Assembly (NCBI GenBank): GCA_949752795.1
Contig: OX457062.1
Location: 90,633,777 to 90,697,776, forward strand
Length of the DNA: 64,000 nt
Direction of reading: 5' to 3'
From: Hyperoodon ampullatus
Lineage: Eukaryota > Chordata > Mammalia > Artiodactyla > Ziphiidae
Shown: positions 11,200 through 22,203 of the stretch, in pieces
Layout of the letters: every line of letters starts with the position of its first letter
Position numbering within the stretch: position 1 is the first letter of the stretch
Made by a program: the position numbers and the translations under genes
Notes under the pieces: model-generated
Seen by the model: the letters and a program-made list of their open reading frames with translations, nothing else
Database searches by the model: none
Told to the model about the DNA's origin: nothing

Positions 11200-13200
11200 C
11201 GTGGTATATGTTGCCTCTAAAATCCAAAGAGTCTTGCCAAGCATTGTGCCTCTTTTTTGTTGATAGATGGAACCAGCTGTCTTTTACTTTGGAGAGTATA
11301 TCCTGACATGAACTAGACCACTAGGTCCTTAGGAATGTCACTGATGTGGCAAGTCCTTGAGCTTTCTATCATGATACCAATGTAATGGACTAGTATGATG
11401 TTCTTAGTGTATCAAGACAATCAAGGTCTCTCCAGACCATGTTATGACAAAGAGCAGGAGATTTAACAGTGAAGCATACTGTTGTCCCTGCCACCTGAAG
11501 TCAAATTGCTTCTGATTATCTTTGGTGACAGGAATGGGGAGTTGGGGGGAGAATTTGTTAGGCTAATATCCACATACCAGCTTCCAAGGGCTCTGTTATT
11601 TTGCTCCAGCAAAGTTATCACATCCAGAATCAGCTGCAAATGGCATCACTGATTAAGTGTGTGATAATCTACAGCCATTCTCCAAGACCATCTGGTTTTT
11701 GAAAGAGCCAGAAAAGGAAGTTAAATGGGGATGTGTTTGGAATCACACCTCTGCCTCTTTCAAGTTTTTAATGGTGACACTAACTGTGATTCTTCTGGGA
11801 TGGTTTCTAGCTTGCTTTTGGGTTACTAGCTCAGCAGAGGGGACTGGGCTGGGGTAGGGCAGTTCTAGGGCCTTCTACTTGGCCCTCCTTTCTGTCCATA
11901 ATAGACCTCACTCTGTGGGTCAGAGAATCAATACGAAGATTTTTCCTGTTACTCACTGTATCTGTTCCAAATATATTTTTCTGAGACTGGGAACCATGAA
12001 ATAGATCCATGGTCCCACTGAGTGTGAATGGAAGCTTCATCTTTTACCTGACTTTCATAAGCACACTCTGGCTAGTGAACCAAGGTGGGATTTCAGGTTT
12101 TAGGATTAGGGTCAGTTCAATTCATTTCTTAATGCCCTGAAGAATGGAGCATCCTCTGGGAACTCTTGAGGGAATATGGCTGCTGGGTGGTTGAGCAGGC
12201 TGCATATAATAGATCCTTTTTAGCATTTTCATGTTCTTTAGCATTTAGACAGATTCCTCTATATCTATAGAATGCCAGGGAAGTCCTGACATTTCAATCT
12301 TACTGGCTATAGCCTACTGTCGAGATTGGCCAACCTAGTTGACCCTTAGTGCCTCTTCCCAAGTGCTCAAACCATGACGTTAAATCCCAGTTTCCAGTTG
12401 CGCACCCATTTCAGAAGATTTTAGCTTATCAAGCCTTAGATTATGTTCTCCTTTGTCTAACAACCTTAGAATCTAGTTAAATACATGTTCCCCAGACTCC
12501 TGTTGGTGTAAGTTAATGAAGTCCTGAAATTGTTTTGGCAAATAGTCTATTTCCTCCAGGCCCAGGTCTTGTACTTTACAATCGGAACTATGCTGCCATT
12601 TAACCCTCCTTGAGGATCTGGAAGCAGTGAGCATAATGGATGTGGATCCTGGAGAAAATCAAATTTTCTTGGCGTGGTCCTTGAAAGGTTTTAATTCAAC
12701 CTTCGGGAAATGGGGTTGCAGGATACTCTGGGAGGTTTAGGAGGATTTGAGCATTCAAGGTCTCAGTCTCATCTGTGTCTGCACAAATGTCTCCATCCCA
12801 TATCTTAGGGTCTCACTTCTTTCCCACCAGTACCCTCAGCTTACTGTAAGAGACTTAAACTGAAGTGTTTGAGTATTTAATTGGGTTTGCAACTCTGCAA
12901 CATTAAAATCATTTTCTAGGCTTTATCCTCATCCATATGGTCCAGAGACTACAGGAGGAGGAGTCTTTAGGACAATTCCCAATTTTCCACTTGGCTCTGA
13001 GTTGGATATTCAAGGCTCTTTTCCCTGTTAACTCTCTTTGGAGCCATCAGAAGCAGCCAGCTGACTCTACGGTCTTTATAATAACTATTGTCACCATGGT
13101 GACTAAGTACCACAGTCACTTTGTTTCTATTGCCCACCACCTGAACTTCATTCCTTGCAACCACTAATGATAAATTGTCACTGCGAGGCCACTGAACACC
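11200..13200 (-). mobile_element. Decayed ERV-L-like endogenous retrovirus internal fragment
   Basis: Read on the minus strand, short stretches around 11690-11560 and 11530-11300 resemble the reverse-transcriptase part of an ERV-L/MaLR-type pol. The resemblance is discontinuous. Frameshifts, in-frame stops and small deletions interrupt every reading frame, and no open frame exceeds about 80 codons. Sequence further right (to about 13200) is consistent with more of the same element but is too decayed to assign domains. No intact retroviral gene is present and no paired LTRs were identified with confidence. It is an ancient, non-functional copy. Confidence 0.5.
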
Positions 13201-13423
13201 ATGCATTACCAGTATCCCATTTTCTTTTGGGCAGGAGTTAGCTGTGTGCTTCTTAAATATGAGAGCAATAGAATATTAGAATCCCATTTTAGGGGACTGT
13301 CTTCTTGGGCCCTTTCTGATAGCTATTCTTACCTCAGTTTAGAGCCTGGAAGCCAACACATAGCACACTCAAATAATGTAATTGAGGTGGATTTAATAAA
13401 GGGGCTATTTATAAAAATGAAGA

Positions 13424-13925
13424 TAGTGCTGGTAGATTGAATAACTGACTTCAGTTCTTCAACCCTACCTTTATCCATGTCCTTACATGTTCTTGTTATG
13501 GGTGGAGTGTACTTCCTTGTCTCACTTCTTTGGGCTTAGTCATATGACTTTTTGGCCAATGGCATGTGGGTAGAAGTGAGACCACACCAGTTCCAAGCTT
13601 AGGCCTTAAGAGTAATCACATGTTTTTGTTTGCTCTTTTGAGGCTCTGCCACGACCATGAAAGAAACATACCTACTGGTCCAAAGAGGGTGAGAGGCACG
13701 TGGAACAGAGTTTCTCCTTCTACCCCATAGACCTCCAGTGAGAAGCATAGCTGCTCTAGCTACCAAAGCATGAAGTAAAGATGCCCAACTGAGCCCAGCC
13801 TATGTCACCCAAGTTCTAGCTGACCTGCAGATCTATCAGAACAAATGGTTGCTTTCAGACATTGGACTTTGGAGTGGTGGAAATGCAGCACTGGTGCAGC
13901 AATAGCTAGCGGATACAGGAGAATA
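13424..13925. repeat. Ancient dispersed repeat, copy 1 (family not identified)
   Basis: GGTAGATTGAATAACTG, CTTAGTCATATGACTTT with a TTGGCCAATGG block, and a CACGACCATGAAA block recur in the same order in diverged form at 26218-26735 (GGTAGATTGAGTTATTGG, TCGGTCACATGACTTTG with TTGGTCAATGG, GACCACCATGAAA). The two segments are therefore copies of one interspersed element, probably an old LTR, which I cannot name with certainty. Confidence 0.55.
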
Positions 13926-14284
13926 AATAAAAACAGTACGAGATGGGGCAGACCCCCAGAGATGCTGATGGTGGGCTTAAAGGATCAAGGGGAGGAAGAA
14001 GTTACTAGAACCTAATGAGAGTAGCTGAAGGGGAAAATGTTTGACGAGAGCTGTGGCCTTTGATAGAGGGATGTAGACAATCCATAGAAGCCAAGCAAGG
14101 GGCATAAATTTTATCCCTTCACTTTCCTCCTGTCTTCTGACCTCCTGCTGGTGTCTCTTATTACCAAAACTAGAAGGGAAGGGAGCCCACTGGTGCAGGC
14201 CATTAAAAATTTTTTCTTAGTGCATAAAGCAGGATGAAGTCCTGGAAGGGACAATGGAAAATATCCAACATACTTTGTATGCCT

Positions 14285-14770
14285 GAAAATGTCTTTGTTT
14301 ACCCTCATACTTGTATGATAGTTTGGTGGGTGGAGTATAGAATTCTAGGTTTGAAATGATTTCCTCTAGAAGTTTGAAGAAATTTCCAATGTAGTGTAGC
14401 TATTGAGAGGTTTGAAATTCTTCTGATCTCTTATCCTATAAGTGTGACCTGTTGCTTCTCTCTCTCTTGAAATGAGCAGAATCTTCTTGTTGTCCCAAAT
14501 ATTTGCAAATTGTCTCCATGTGCCTTGCAGTGGATTTACTTTCAGTCATTGTTCTAGACACTTGTAGGGTCCTTTCAATCTGGAAACCTATGTCCTTCAG
14601 TTCTGGAAGTGTTTCTAGAATTATTTCATTGATAATTTACCCTATTCTGTTTTCTTGCTCTCTCTAAATTTCTAATTTTCTCTCTCCTATTTTCCGTCTT
14701 TTTCTTTTTACTCTCCTTTCTGGGAGATCTCCTCAACTTTTCCCTTCAATTCTATTGAGGTTTATTTTAA
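14285..14770 (-). repeat. L1/HAL1-like LINE fragment, antisense
   Basis: Contains GTATAGAATTCTAGGTTTGA and following T-rich text typical of antisense old L1M/HAL1 copies. Extensively diverged. Confidence 0.5.
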
Positions 14771-15076
14771 TAACATTTTAAAATTGAGATATGCCTCATA
14801 TAACATACAACTTTAAAGTGTACACTTCAGTGGTTTTGTCTATTCACTGTGTTGTGCAACCATCATCTCTATTAAATTCCAAAACATTTCTAACATCCCC
14901 ATAAGAAGCTCTGTACCTATTAGCATTTAATCCCAATTCCCTCCACTCCCATCCCTAGAAAGCACTAATCTATTTTCTGTCTCTATGGATTCACATATTC
15001 TGGACATTTCATAAAAATGGAATTATACAATATGTGGACTTTTGTGTCTGGCTTCTTTCACTTGGCATAGTGTTTT

Positions 15077-15390
15077 TTTTTTAATTAATTAATTAATTTA
15101 TTTTTGGCTGCGTTGTGTCTTCGTTGCTGCATGTGTGCTTTCTCTATTTGTGGCGAGCAGGGGCTACTCTTCGTTGTGGTGCGCGGGCTTCTCATTGCCG
15201 TGGCTTCTCTTGTTGTGGAGCACGGGCTCTAGGAGCATGGGCTTCAGTAGTTGTGGCACGCGGGCTCAGCAATTGTGGCTCACAGGCTTAGTTGCTCTGC
15301 GGCATGTGGGATCTTCCCGGACCAGGGATCGAACCCGTGTCCCCTGCATTGGCAGGCGGAGTCTTAACCACTGCACCAGCAGGGAAGTTC
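15077..15390 (-). mobile_element. CHR-1-type SINE inserted in old L1
   Basis: Full antisense CHR SINE flanked by an exact 14-bp target duplication TGGCATAGTGTTTT (15063-15076 and 15391-15404). The host L1 text reads through when the SINE and one duplicate are removed, which proves the insertion order. Confidence 0.95.
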
Positions 15391-15474
15391 TGGCATAGTG
15401 TTTTAAAGGTTCATCATGTTCTAGCATTTAACAATATTTCATTCCTTTTTACGGCAGAATAATATTCTGTTGTA

Positions 15475-15700
15475 CACTTGTCCCTCGCCGTCTGTGGGGG
15501 ATTGGTTCCAGAGGTCCCTGTGTATACCAAAATCCACAAATGTTCAAGTCCCTTATATAAAATGGTGTAGAATACAGTCGACCCTCCATATCTGAAGATG
15601 CAAACCCCACAAATACGAAGGGCTGACTGTGTATTTATTGAAAAAGAATCCAGGTGTAAGTGAACCCCTACAATTCAGTCCTCTGGTGTTCAAAGGTCAA
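15475..15700. mobile_element. Tigger/MER2-like DNA transposon remnant
   Basis: Contains TTGTCCCTCGCCGTCTGTGG, AGTCCCTTATATAAAATGG, ACAGTCGACCCTCCATATCT and a terminal GTTCAAAGGTCAACTGTA. These blocks belong to nonautonomous Tigger-type (Tc1/mariner) elements. It sits inside the antisense L1, so it inserted after that L1. Confidence 0.65.
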
Positions 15701-16115
15701 CTGTATAGATATACCACATATTTTTTACCCATTCATCAGTTGATGAACATTTGGGTTATTTCCACATTTTGGCCATTATGAATAATGCTGCTATGAACAT
15801 TCATGTACCAATTTTGTATAAACATATGTTTTCAATTCTCTTGGGTGTACACCTAGAAGTGGAATCGCTGGGTCATATGGCAATTCTATGTTTAACTTTT
15901 TGAGGAACTGCCAAACTCCATTGAGTTTTAAAATTCTGTCACCAATTTTGACATTTCTCAGAGCTCTTCTTTTCATTTCCTGAGTGTTTATCCTTTTAAA
16001 AAATTGAATGTAATATCTCTCTGAGGATATCAATGAAATTTTAAAAAAAGATTTCTTCTCTCTGTATAGTCTGTCTCATGAAGCTAATTTAATTTACTTT
16101 AAAAAAATCTCTGTT

Positions 16116-16425
16116 GGGCTTCCCTGGTGGCGCAGTGGTTAAGAATCCGCCTGCCAATGTGGGGGACACGGATTTGAGCCCTGGTCCAGGAAGATCCCTC
16201 ATGCTTTGAGCAACTGAGCCTGTGTGACACAACTACTGAAGCCCGTGTGCCTAGAGCCCGTGCTCCGCAACAAGAGAAGCCACTGCAATGAGAAGCCCAC
16301 GCACCACAACAAAGAGTGGCCCCCGATCACTGCAACTAGGGAAAGCTGTGCACAGCAACAAAGAAACAAAGCAGCCAAAAATAAATAAATAAAATAAATA
16401 AATTTATTTTTTTTAAAAAGCTGAT
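16116..16425 (+). mobile_element. CHR-1-type SINE, plus orientation
   Basis: Starts GGGCTTCCCTGGTGGCGCAG and ends in an AAATAAATAAAT-rich tail. It is flanked by AAAAATCTCTGTT at 16103-16115 and 16426-16438. A third copy of the same target lies at 17002-17016, explained by an earlier insertion (see the 16442-17001 entry). Confidence 0.92.
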
Positions 16426-16441
16426 AAAAATCTCTGTTTTC

Positions 16442-17001
16442 ATGCAAACATTCATGACACTAAATAAATATCCAGTGTTTTAGATAGCTCCCTTTTGCCC
16501 TTACAACTCCATTCCTCACCTGGCTCAGTGCTCCCAGAGGATGATGTGTATGGTCTCCATCATAGGCTTCCTTGCCCTCTGGCTTCCACTTGGGTTCTAC
16601 CGTTTGGCTAGAGATGAGAGATAGAACAAAGTCTGGGTGTTTATTCTCCCAGCAACCTCTCTGTGAATGTGACCTGATTTGGAAATAGGGTCTTAGCAGA
16701 TGTAATCAAGTTAAGATGAGGTCATACTGGATGAGGGTGGACCCTTATCTAATGACTGGTGTCCTTATAAGAAGAGGGAGGTTTGGACACAGACACAGGG
16801 AAAAGGCCATGTGATGATGGAGTAATGTGTCTACAAGCCAAAGAATGCCAGGGATTGCCAGCAACCACCAGAAGGAGAGCCGTATGGAACAGATTCTCCC
16901 TCAGAGCCTCCAGAAGGAACCAACCCTGCCAACACCTTGATTTTGGACTTCTAGCCTCCAGAGCTGTGAGAGAATAAATTTCTGTTGTTTTAAACTAAAA
17001 A
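16442..17001 (+). mobile_element. Probable retrocopy of a transcript ending in an MLT1-like LTR
   Basis: The segment ends with an MLT1-type MaLR LTR (about 16661-16995: GATTTGGAAATAGGGTCTTA, GTAATCAAGTTAAGATGAGG, then AGCCTCCAGAGCTGTGAGAG), an AATAAA at about 16974 and about ten A residues beginning about 20 nt later. Both sides carry AAAAATCTCTGTTTTC (16426-16441 and 17002-17016). The poly(A) downstream of a poly(A) signal, together with direct flanking repeats, suggests L1-mediated retroposition of an LTR-terminated RNA. The alternative is an MLT1 solo LTR beside coincidental repeats. Confidence 0.5.
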
Positions 17002-17016
17002 AAAAATCTCTGTTTT

Positions 17017-18725
17017 CTATGTTAAAGGCTTTGCCCAAATGTTTATGTCTCAAAATCCTTGGCCTATCAAGAGCGATTTTATTCAAGAATAAAGAACCAG
17101 AAAACTGATTGGATCACACTCACTCTCATGTGGGTAGTCTTGTTGACTTTAAGTTTCAAAGTGAGTTGATGGGCTGTTTGTTGAGAACCCCTAATGTCAG
17201 TTATTTAGGTCAGATTCTTCAGAGAAGGGCCTTCCAATCTCTCATCTGGAAGGTTAGGATCCTTCTACCTGTGCTCTGGGAGATGAATGGGAAAGAGGGC
17301 TGGATGTCTCTGGACTCACGATTCAGTGGCACATGGTCACGTCACATTCTTCTTTGGGCACGGTGGTTCTGTCCTCAAGTGGGCCTGTATCTCTCAGTCT
17401 AGGGGCTATTCTATTCTCTCTGGAATGTAAACCTCCAGATTTCTGCTAGGGTGTGGGGCGCAGGTTCCCAGTGGCATGGACTGGGAAAAGGAATCTAAGG
17501 ACCTAACTGCTGTTCAAGCAGCTTTTACCCCATTTTCTTTTATGTCGCCTCCCCCTTTTCACTAACTGGTACTGCCTATTCCTGCCAATGCTGCAGTGCA
17601 AATTGTGTTGATTCTCAGCCTTCCTCGCATGGGCTTGGGATTTGGCTTTCTCTGTTCAGCTGAATCTAGTTTCCAGCTTCCAAAACTTGTTGATTTTACC
17701 TCATTTCGTGTTTGCATGTTAAAAAAATCCATTTACTGTTGTTTTCATGGGGTTTCTGGAGGATACAGAATTAGATGCCTGTGTTCAGTCTTCCCTCTTC
17801 ATCCAGCAGTCTGCACTCCACCCTTCTAAGTGAAAAAAAAATCTGATATTTTGATTCCCATCTGAATTAGACACCATGTAATCAGACAACAAAACCCTCT
17901 ATAGTTATCTTAATAGATAGAGTATAACATAAAGAATTGTTAATCAGGTGTAAAAATTGTTAACACAGTGACTGAAAAAGCTAACAGAGGAATCTCAGCT
18001 GTTATGGAGATGGAAATTGCAGGAAGCAGCTACCACCCCTAGGCCTGGAGGAACGAAGAGAAGAAATTGGAGTTATTAGAACTTAGAAACATAGTGAAAG
18101 GGCCTCACACAGCTGTAACTCAGACCTCTGAGGAGCAGCACAGCTTGCCTGGGGCTGGTGTCTCCAAGCGTGGCTGAGGCCGGCTGTGGCTGCTGGAAAG
18201 CTGGACTCAGCTGCTTCTGGACTGGACACTGCTCTGGGGTGAGGAAGACGCAATGTGACACCGACAGGCAGAGGAAGCCAACAGGAAGTGGAGAGAAATG
18301 CGCACGTGCCATCCTCCTCCTCCAGCCTGGAAGTGTCTCTCTAATGGCCTGTGGTCAATGCCTAAAGGAGGTCCAGCTCGCAAAGGAGAGGTGTGGTGTG
18401 TGGTGCCCAATCCCAGCATCACGAAGCCAACCGGAAGGCTGGCTTGAAGCTGAGGGACCTTAGCTTAGTAACTAGTATGATCTATTCTTTCGGGTACTTG
18501 GGTATGTATGCATCCCACTAAGCCTACCTGAGTGCGCCTAAAATGACAAAATCCACTCTGTGTTTCCACCTTCTCACAAAAGCCTTCTCTCTCTCACTAA
18601 ATGAGGAGACACGAAGTCCAAATAGCAACTGTATGCATATGTGGGAGATGGTCTCACTATCTATTCCTGAGCTGAATTAATTACTGATCGAATTCAGTCA
18701 TAGTCCCATCCAAATATTCTGTTTC
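17017..18725. other. Intergenic, nothing firmly recognised
   Basis: No exon was recognised. From about 18100 to 18440 the text looks like a very old dispersed element, but I cannot name the family. Confidence 0.3.
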
Positions 18726-18737
18726 TAAACACTATCT

Positions 18738-19435
18738 TTTTTTTTTTTTGGCATATAGTTGCTTTACAATGTTGTGTTAGTTTCAACTGTACTGCAAAGT
18801 GAATCAGCTATATGTATACATATACCCTCTTTTTTTGGATTTCCTTCCCAGTTAGGTCACCACAGCGCATTGAGTAGAGTTCCCTGTGCTATACAGTAGG
18901 TTCTCATTAGTTATCTATTTTATACATAGTATCAATCGTGTATGTATGTCAATCCCAATCTCCCAATTCATCCCACCACCACCCCTTTCCCCCTTGGTAT
19001 CCATACATTTGTTCTCTACGTTGGTGTCTCTATTTCTGCTTTGTAAATAAGACTGTCTATACCATTTTTTTTCAGATTCCACATATGTGCATTAATGTAC
19101 GATATTTGTTTTTCTCTTTCTGACTTACCTCACTCTGTATAAACAAGACGAAAAGACAACCCACAGAACGGGAGAATATATTTGCAGATGAAGCAACGGA
19201 AAAAGGATTAATCTCCAAAATATACAAAGAGCTCATGCAGCTCAATACCAAAAAAACAAACAACCCAATCAAAAACTGGGCAGAAGATCTAAATAGACAT
19301 TTCTCCAAAGAAGACATACAGATGGCCAACAAACACATAAAAAGATGCTCAACATCACTAATTATTAGAGAAATGCAAATCAAAACTACAATGAGGTATC
19401 ACCTCACATCGGTCTGAATAACCATCATCAAAAAA
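18738..19435 (-). mobile_element. 5'-inverted (twin-primed) L1 insertion
   Basis: The left part (18738-19140) is the L1 3' end in antisense: a T-run, then GCATATAGTTGCTTTACAAT and following UTR text, reaching the end of ORF2. The right part (19141-19435) is an upstream portion of ORF2 in sense: AACGGGAGAATATATTTGC, GGGCAGAAGATCTAAATAG, GCAAATCAAAACTACAATGA. The opposite orientation of the 5' part is the hallmark of twin priming. The target TAAACACTATCT flanks it at 18726-18737 and 19436-19447. Same subfamily as the sense copy at 31396-32011. Confidence 0.9.
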
Positions 19436-19447
19436 TAAACACTATCT

Positions 19448-19656
19448 GGGCTTCCCTGGTGGCGCAGTGGTTGAGAGTCCGCCTGCCGATGCAGGGAACA
19501 CGGGTTCGTGCCCTGGTCCGGGAAGATCCCACATGCCGCCGAACGGCTGGGACCATGAGCCATGGCCGCTGAGCCTGTGCGTCCGGAGTCTGTGCTCCGC
19601 AACGGGAGAGGCCACAACAGTGAGAGCCCTGCGTACCGAAAAAAATAAAAAATAAA
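19448..19656 (+). mobile_element. CHR-2-type SINE inserted in the L1 target duplication
   Basis: Starts GGGCTTCCCTGGTGGCGCAG and ends in an A/AAAT tail. It lies directly after the second TAAACACTATCT and is followed by a third copy (19661-19672), so it landed in the right target duplicate of the neighbouring L1. Confidence 0.93.
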
Positions 19657-20079
19657 AAAATAAACACTATCTTTTGATCCCAGTTTTCCTCCTTACTTTC
19701 CCTCAGTTGGTTCAGAATTTGGGGTGGGAAGAGAGAGGTATTATATACTGATCTTCTTAAACACTAATAGGTGTGCTTATTGTCAACAAATCTATCAGGT
19801 ACTGTGGCAATTTACATGCATTCCCAAGAGCAGTATAAGTGAGTTCCGGCTGTTCCACATCATCCACTTAGTACTGTCAGACTTAAATTTTACCAATTTA
19901 TGAATGAGAAATTGTATCTCATTATTGTTTAATTTACATTTTCCTTACTGGGGAGGCTGAACATGTCTTTGCTGTTTGCTTATTGGACTTGGGTTTCCTC
20001 TTCTGCTCTTATTTTTTGTCTATTTGTCTAATTTTTTCCTCTTAATGATTTGCAGGAATTCATAAAACTTTTTTGGTAA

Positions 20080-20620
20080 AACATATTTGAAACACACAAA
20101 TAAGAATAGAGGATAATATTTAAAAATTCATGTTTCCATCACCCAGCTTCATTAAATTGTCTCATTTGTTTTCATTCATTCCCTTATTTGCTTCAGATTA
20201 AAAAAAAAAAAAGAAACAGAGAAACATCCACAATGGGCACTCTGTATCCATGGGGGAGTCCTGTAACCAACCCCCCATGGATCCCGAGGGACAACAGTAT
20301 ACACTTGAGATCCTTTTGGTTCCCTTCTCCAATCCTACTCCCCTCCATTGCTCCCACAGTAATCAGTATCATGAATTTAGTGTTTACCATTCTCATACCT
20401 AGTTTTTATACTGAGTAGTAGTTATATTCTGGATACTAATCTTTGTTAATTTTATGCATTTTGAACTACAAATATCTCCTCTCATTCTGTGCTGTGTTTT
20501 TCACTTTGCTTATGTGTTTTTTGATATTTGAAAGTTTAAAATTTTAATGTGATCATGTTTATCAGATGTTTCCTTTATGGTTTGTGCTTTTTGTGTTATG
20601 TTTTAAAAATTCTTTCTCCA
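20080..20620 (-). repeat. Old L1-like LINE, antisense, with embedded Tigger fragment
   Basis: CCATCACCCAGCTTCATTAA and later T-rich text with CTTTCCTGTATTC resemble antisense L1M 3' sequence. It is interrupted at about 20215-20300 by a Tigger/MER2-type fragment containing the arms of a hairpin. Confidence 0.5.
20220..20305. mobile_element. Tigger/MER2-like hairpin remnant
   Basis: An 11-bp perfect inverted repeat, ATCCATGGGGG (20246-20256) and CCCCCATGGAT (20272-20282), surrounds a 15-nt loop. It is followed by CCCGAGGGACAACAGTAT, which is Tigger-end-like. Probably an internally deleted element whose terminal regions now face each other. Confidence 0.55.
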
Positions 20621-21154
20621 TCTTTCCTGTATTCTTTTTGTGGATGTATGTTTTATCTCCTTGATGAATGTCTATGGTCCCTTGAGGAAAGAAAGACTCA
20701 TGATTTATGTACTTATTTCATCCTCTATGTTGTTAATTCCAGTAACTCCCAACTGGTAGGTCAGAAACACCTGATTGGTGGACAGTAGCTTGTTGTCTTT
20801 CTCTGAAGATCAGTCTGTAGCTGCTTTCCTCTTTAGTCACTATCTTGGGTCCTTTCCTTTCTTTTCCTTTTTTTTTCATATCTACATTTCTCCTTCTCAT
20901 TCTTTTACACAGGACTCACAAGTTTAGAAAAATATCAGTTTTAGCTGAAAACTATTAAAAATAAAGGGGATTAATTGCTCATACAAGTGGAAAGTCCTCA
21001 GACTTCAGCTTTGATTCAGCAGGTGCTTGACATGATCACTAAAGGAACAGATACGATGTCTTTCCTTTTGCCCTACTTCCTACCAGGTCAGCTTTATTCT
21101 AAAGCTTGTTCTCCCTCGCAGGCACATGACATTTTTATGCCTAATTTTGGAGGT

Positions 21155-21325
21155 GGGGATCTGTCCTGAGCGTTGAGGATGGTAAGACGCATCCCTGGGC
21201 TCTACCCATTGATACGAATAGCATTCCTCCTCCCCACCCTGAGTTGTGACAAGCAAATGGCTCCAGGCATTGTCAGATGTCTCCTGGGGGTGAAATCACC
21301 CCTGGTTGAGAGCTTCTACCCTAAT
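21155..21325 (-). repeat. MER20-like hAT-Charlie DNA transposon remnant
   Basis: CCTGAGTTGTGACAAGCAAA, GGCATTGTCAGATGTCTCCT and GGGGGTGAAATCACCCCTGG followed by GGTTGAGAGC match the MER20 terminus in reverse orientation as I know it. Confidence 0.6.
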
Positions 21326-21659
21326 TAGATAAGCTTAAATCGCATGTCTGGTCTTGGAATAATGAGAGCCGGCTGAGGGATGAAGGTGCTAATTGGCTTA
21401 AGCCGATCTGGATTTATTTCTAGAGCTGGCTCAACTTTTGGTCTGTGTTGATGAAGGGCAGAAAGTAAAGGGAAAATCTAGGTACTAGTAGAAAGGGGGA
21501 CGGTGGAAGTGATACTGGATTGTCAAAAAATGGCCACCCCCAGAAAAATCTGATATGAAGCCCAAAGTGATAGCTAAGTGACCCTTGCGACTCTTTCCCA
21601 TTTCAATATTCGATAGTCAATCAAAGCTAAGCTCTCACCATTAGCTCTTCCATTATTAT

Positions 21660-21706
21660 AGAAAGAGAGGGAAGGAGGGAGGGAGGGAGAGAGCGAGAGA
21701 GAGAGA
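21660..21706. repeat. Purine (GGGA/GA)n simple repeat
   Basis: A run of GGGAGGGAGGGAG-type units passes into GAGAGAGAG. Low complexity. Confidence 0.85.
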
Positions 21707-21769
21707 TCTGATGTTTTTTTTCAGAAGAGCACTAATTTCATCATAAGGAAAACCCCCCATTTCCTCATC

Positions 21770-21870
21770 TAAACATAATTAGCTCCCAAAGGCCCCAAAT
21801 AAATCACATGGGGGGTTAGGGCCTCAACATATGAATTTTGGAGGGGATGCAGTTCAGTACATAGTATTAT
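21770..21870 (+). repeat. 3' end of an ancient dispersed repeat
   Basis: GGTTAGGGCCTCAACATATG followed by AATTTTGGAGGGGATGCAG is a common terminal motif of an old mammalian repeat that I cannot name with confidence. Confidence 0.45.
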
Positions 21871-22015
21871 TATTTGGAATTTTGGTAATTAGAATTCATT
21901 TAGAGAATAAATAGAAATGTATATTCGTCTGTTATAGATTAGCCCCTGATCAGCAGGTATGCCCATCATTGAATTTTTATGCAGGTGACATTAGATGAAG
22001 AAAAGACTTTTTAAT

Positions 22016-22203
22016 GACTTCTCTGGTAGTCCAGTGGTTAAGACTTTGCCTTCCAATGCAGCAAGGTTCGATCCCTGGTAGGAGACCTAAGATCCCACAT
22101 GCCTCGTGGCCAAAAAACCAAAACAGAAAACAGAAGCAATATTGTAGCAAATTCAGCAAAGACTTTATAAATGGTCCACATCAAAAAAAAATCTTTAAAA
22201 ACA
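22016..22203 (+). mobile_element. Older cetartiodactyl tRNA-derived SINE, plus orientation
   Basis: GACTTCTCTGGTAGTCCAGT starts a diverged CHR-lineage head. The body follows: TGCCTTCCAATGCAGC, GATCCCACATGCCTCGTGGC, AACAGAAGCAATATTGTAGC and a long A-rich 3' part. It differs from the young CHR-1/CHR-2 copies and represents an older subfamily. Confidence 0.85.

Larger units (their letters stand above)
14775..15965 (-). mobile_element. Old L1 LINE, antisense, interrupted by a SINE and a DNA transposon
   Basis: Reads from the reverse-complement L1 3' region, through GTGTACACTTCAGTGGTTTT and CACTTGGCATAGTG, to CATTCATCAGTTGATGAACA, AATAATGCTGCTATGAACAT and GTACACCTAGAAGTGGAATC. The L1 text stops at about 15076, resumes at 15391 after a CHR SINE, is interrupted again at 15475-15700 by a Tigger/MER2-like element, and continues to about 15965. 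Fully decayed; the 80-codon minus ORF at 15791-16033 is a relic of ORF2. Confidence 0.8.

Noticed and set aside
14780..17017. A CHR SINE head as a functional tRNA gene
   Set aside because: The tRNA-like head is degenerate, lacks a cloverleaf and is joined to a SINE body with tail and target duplications.
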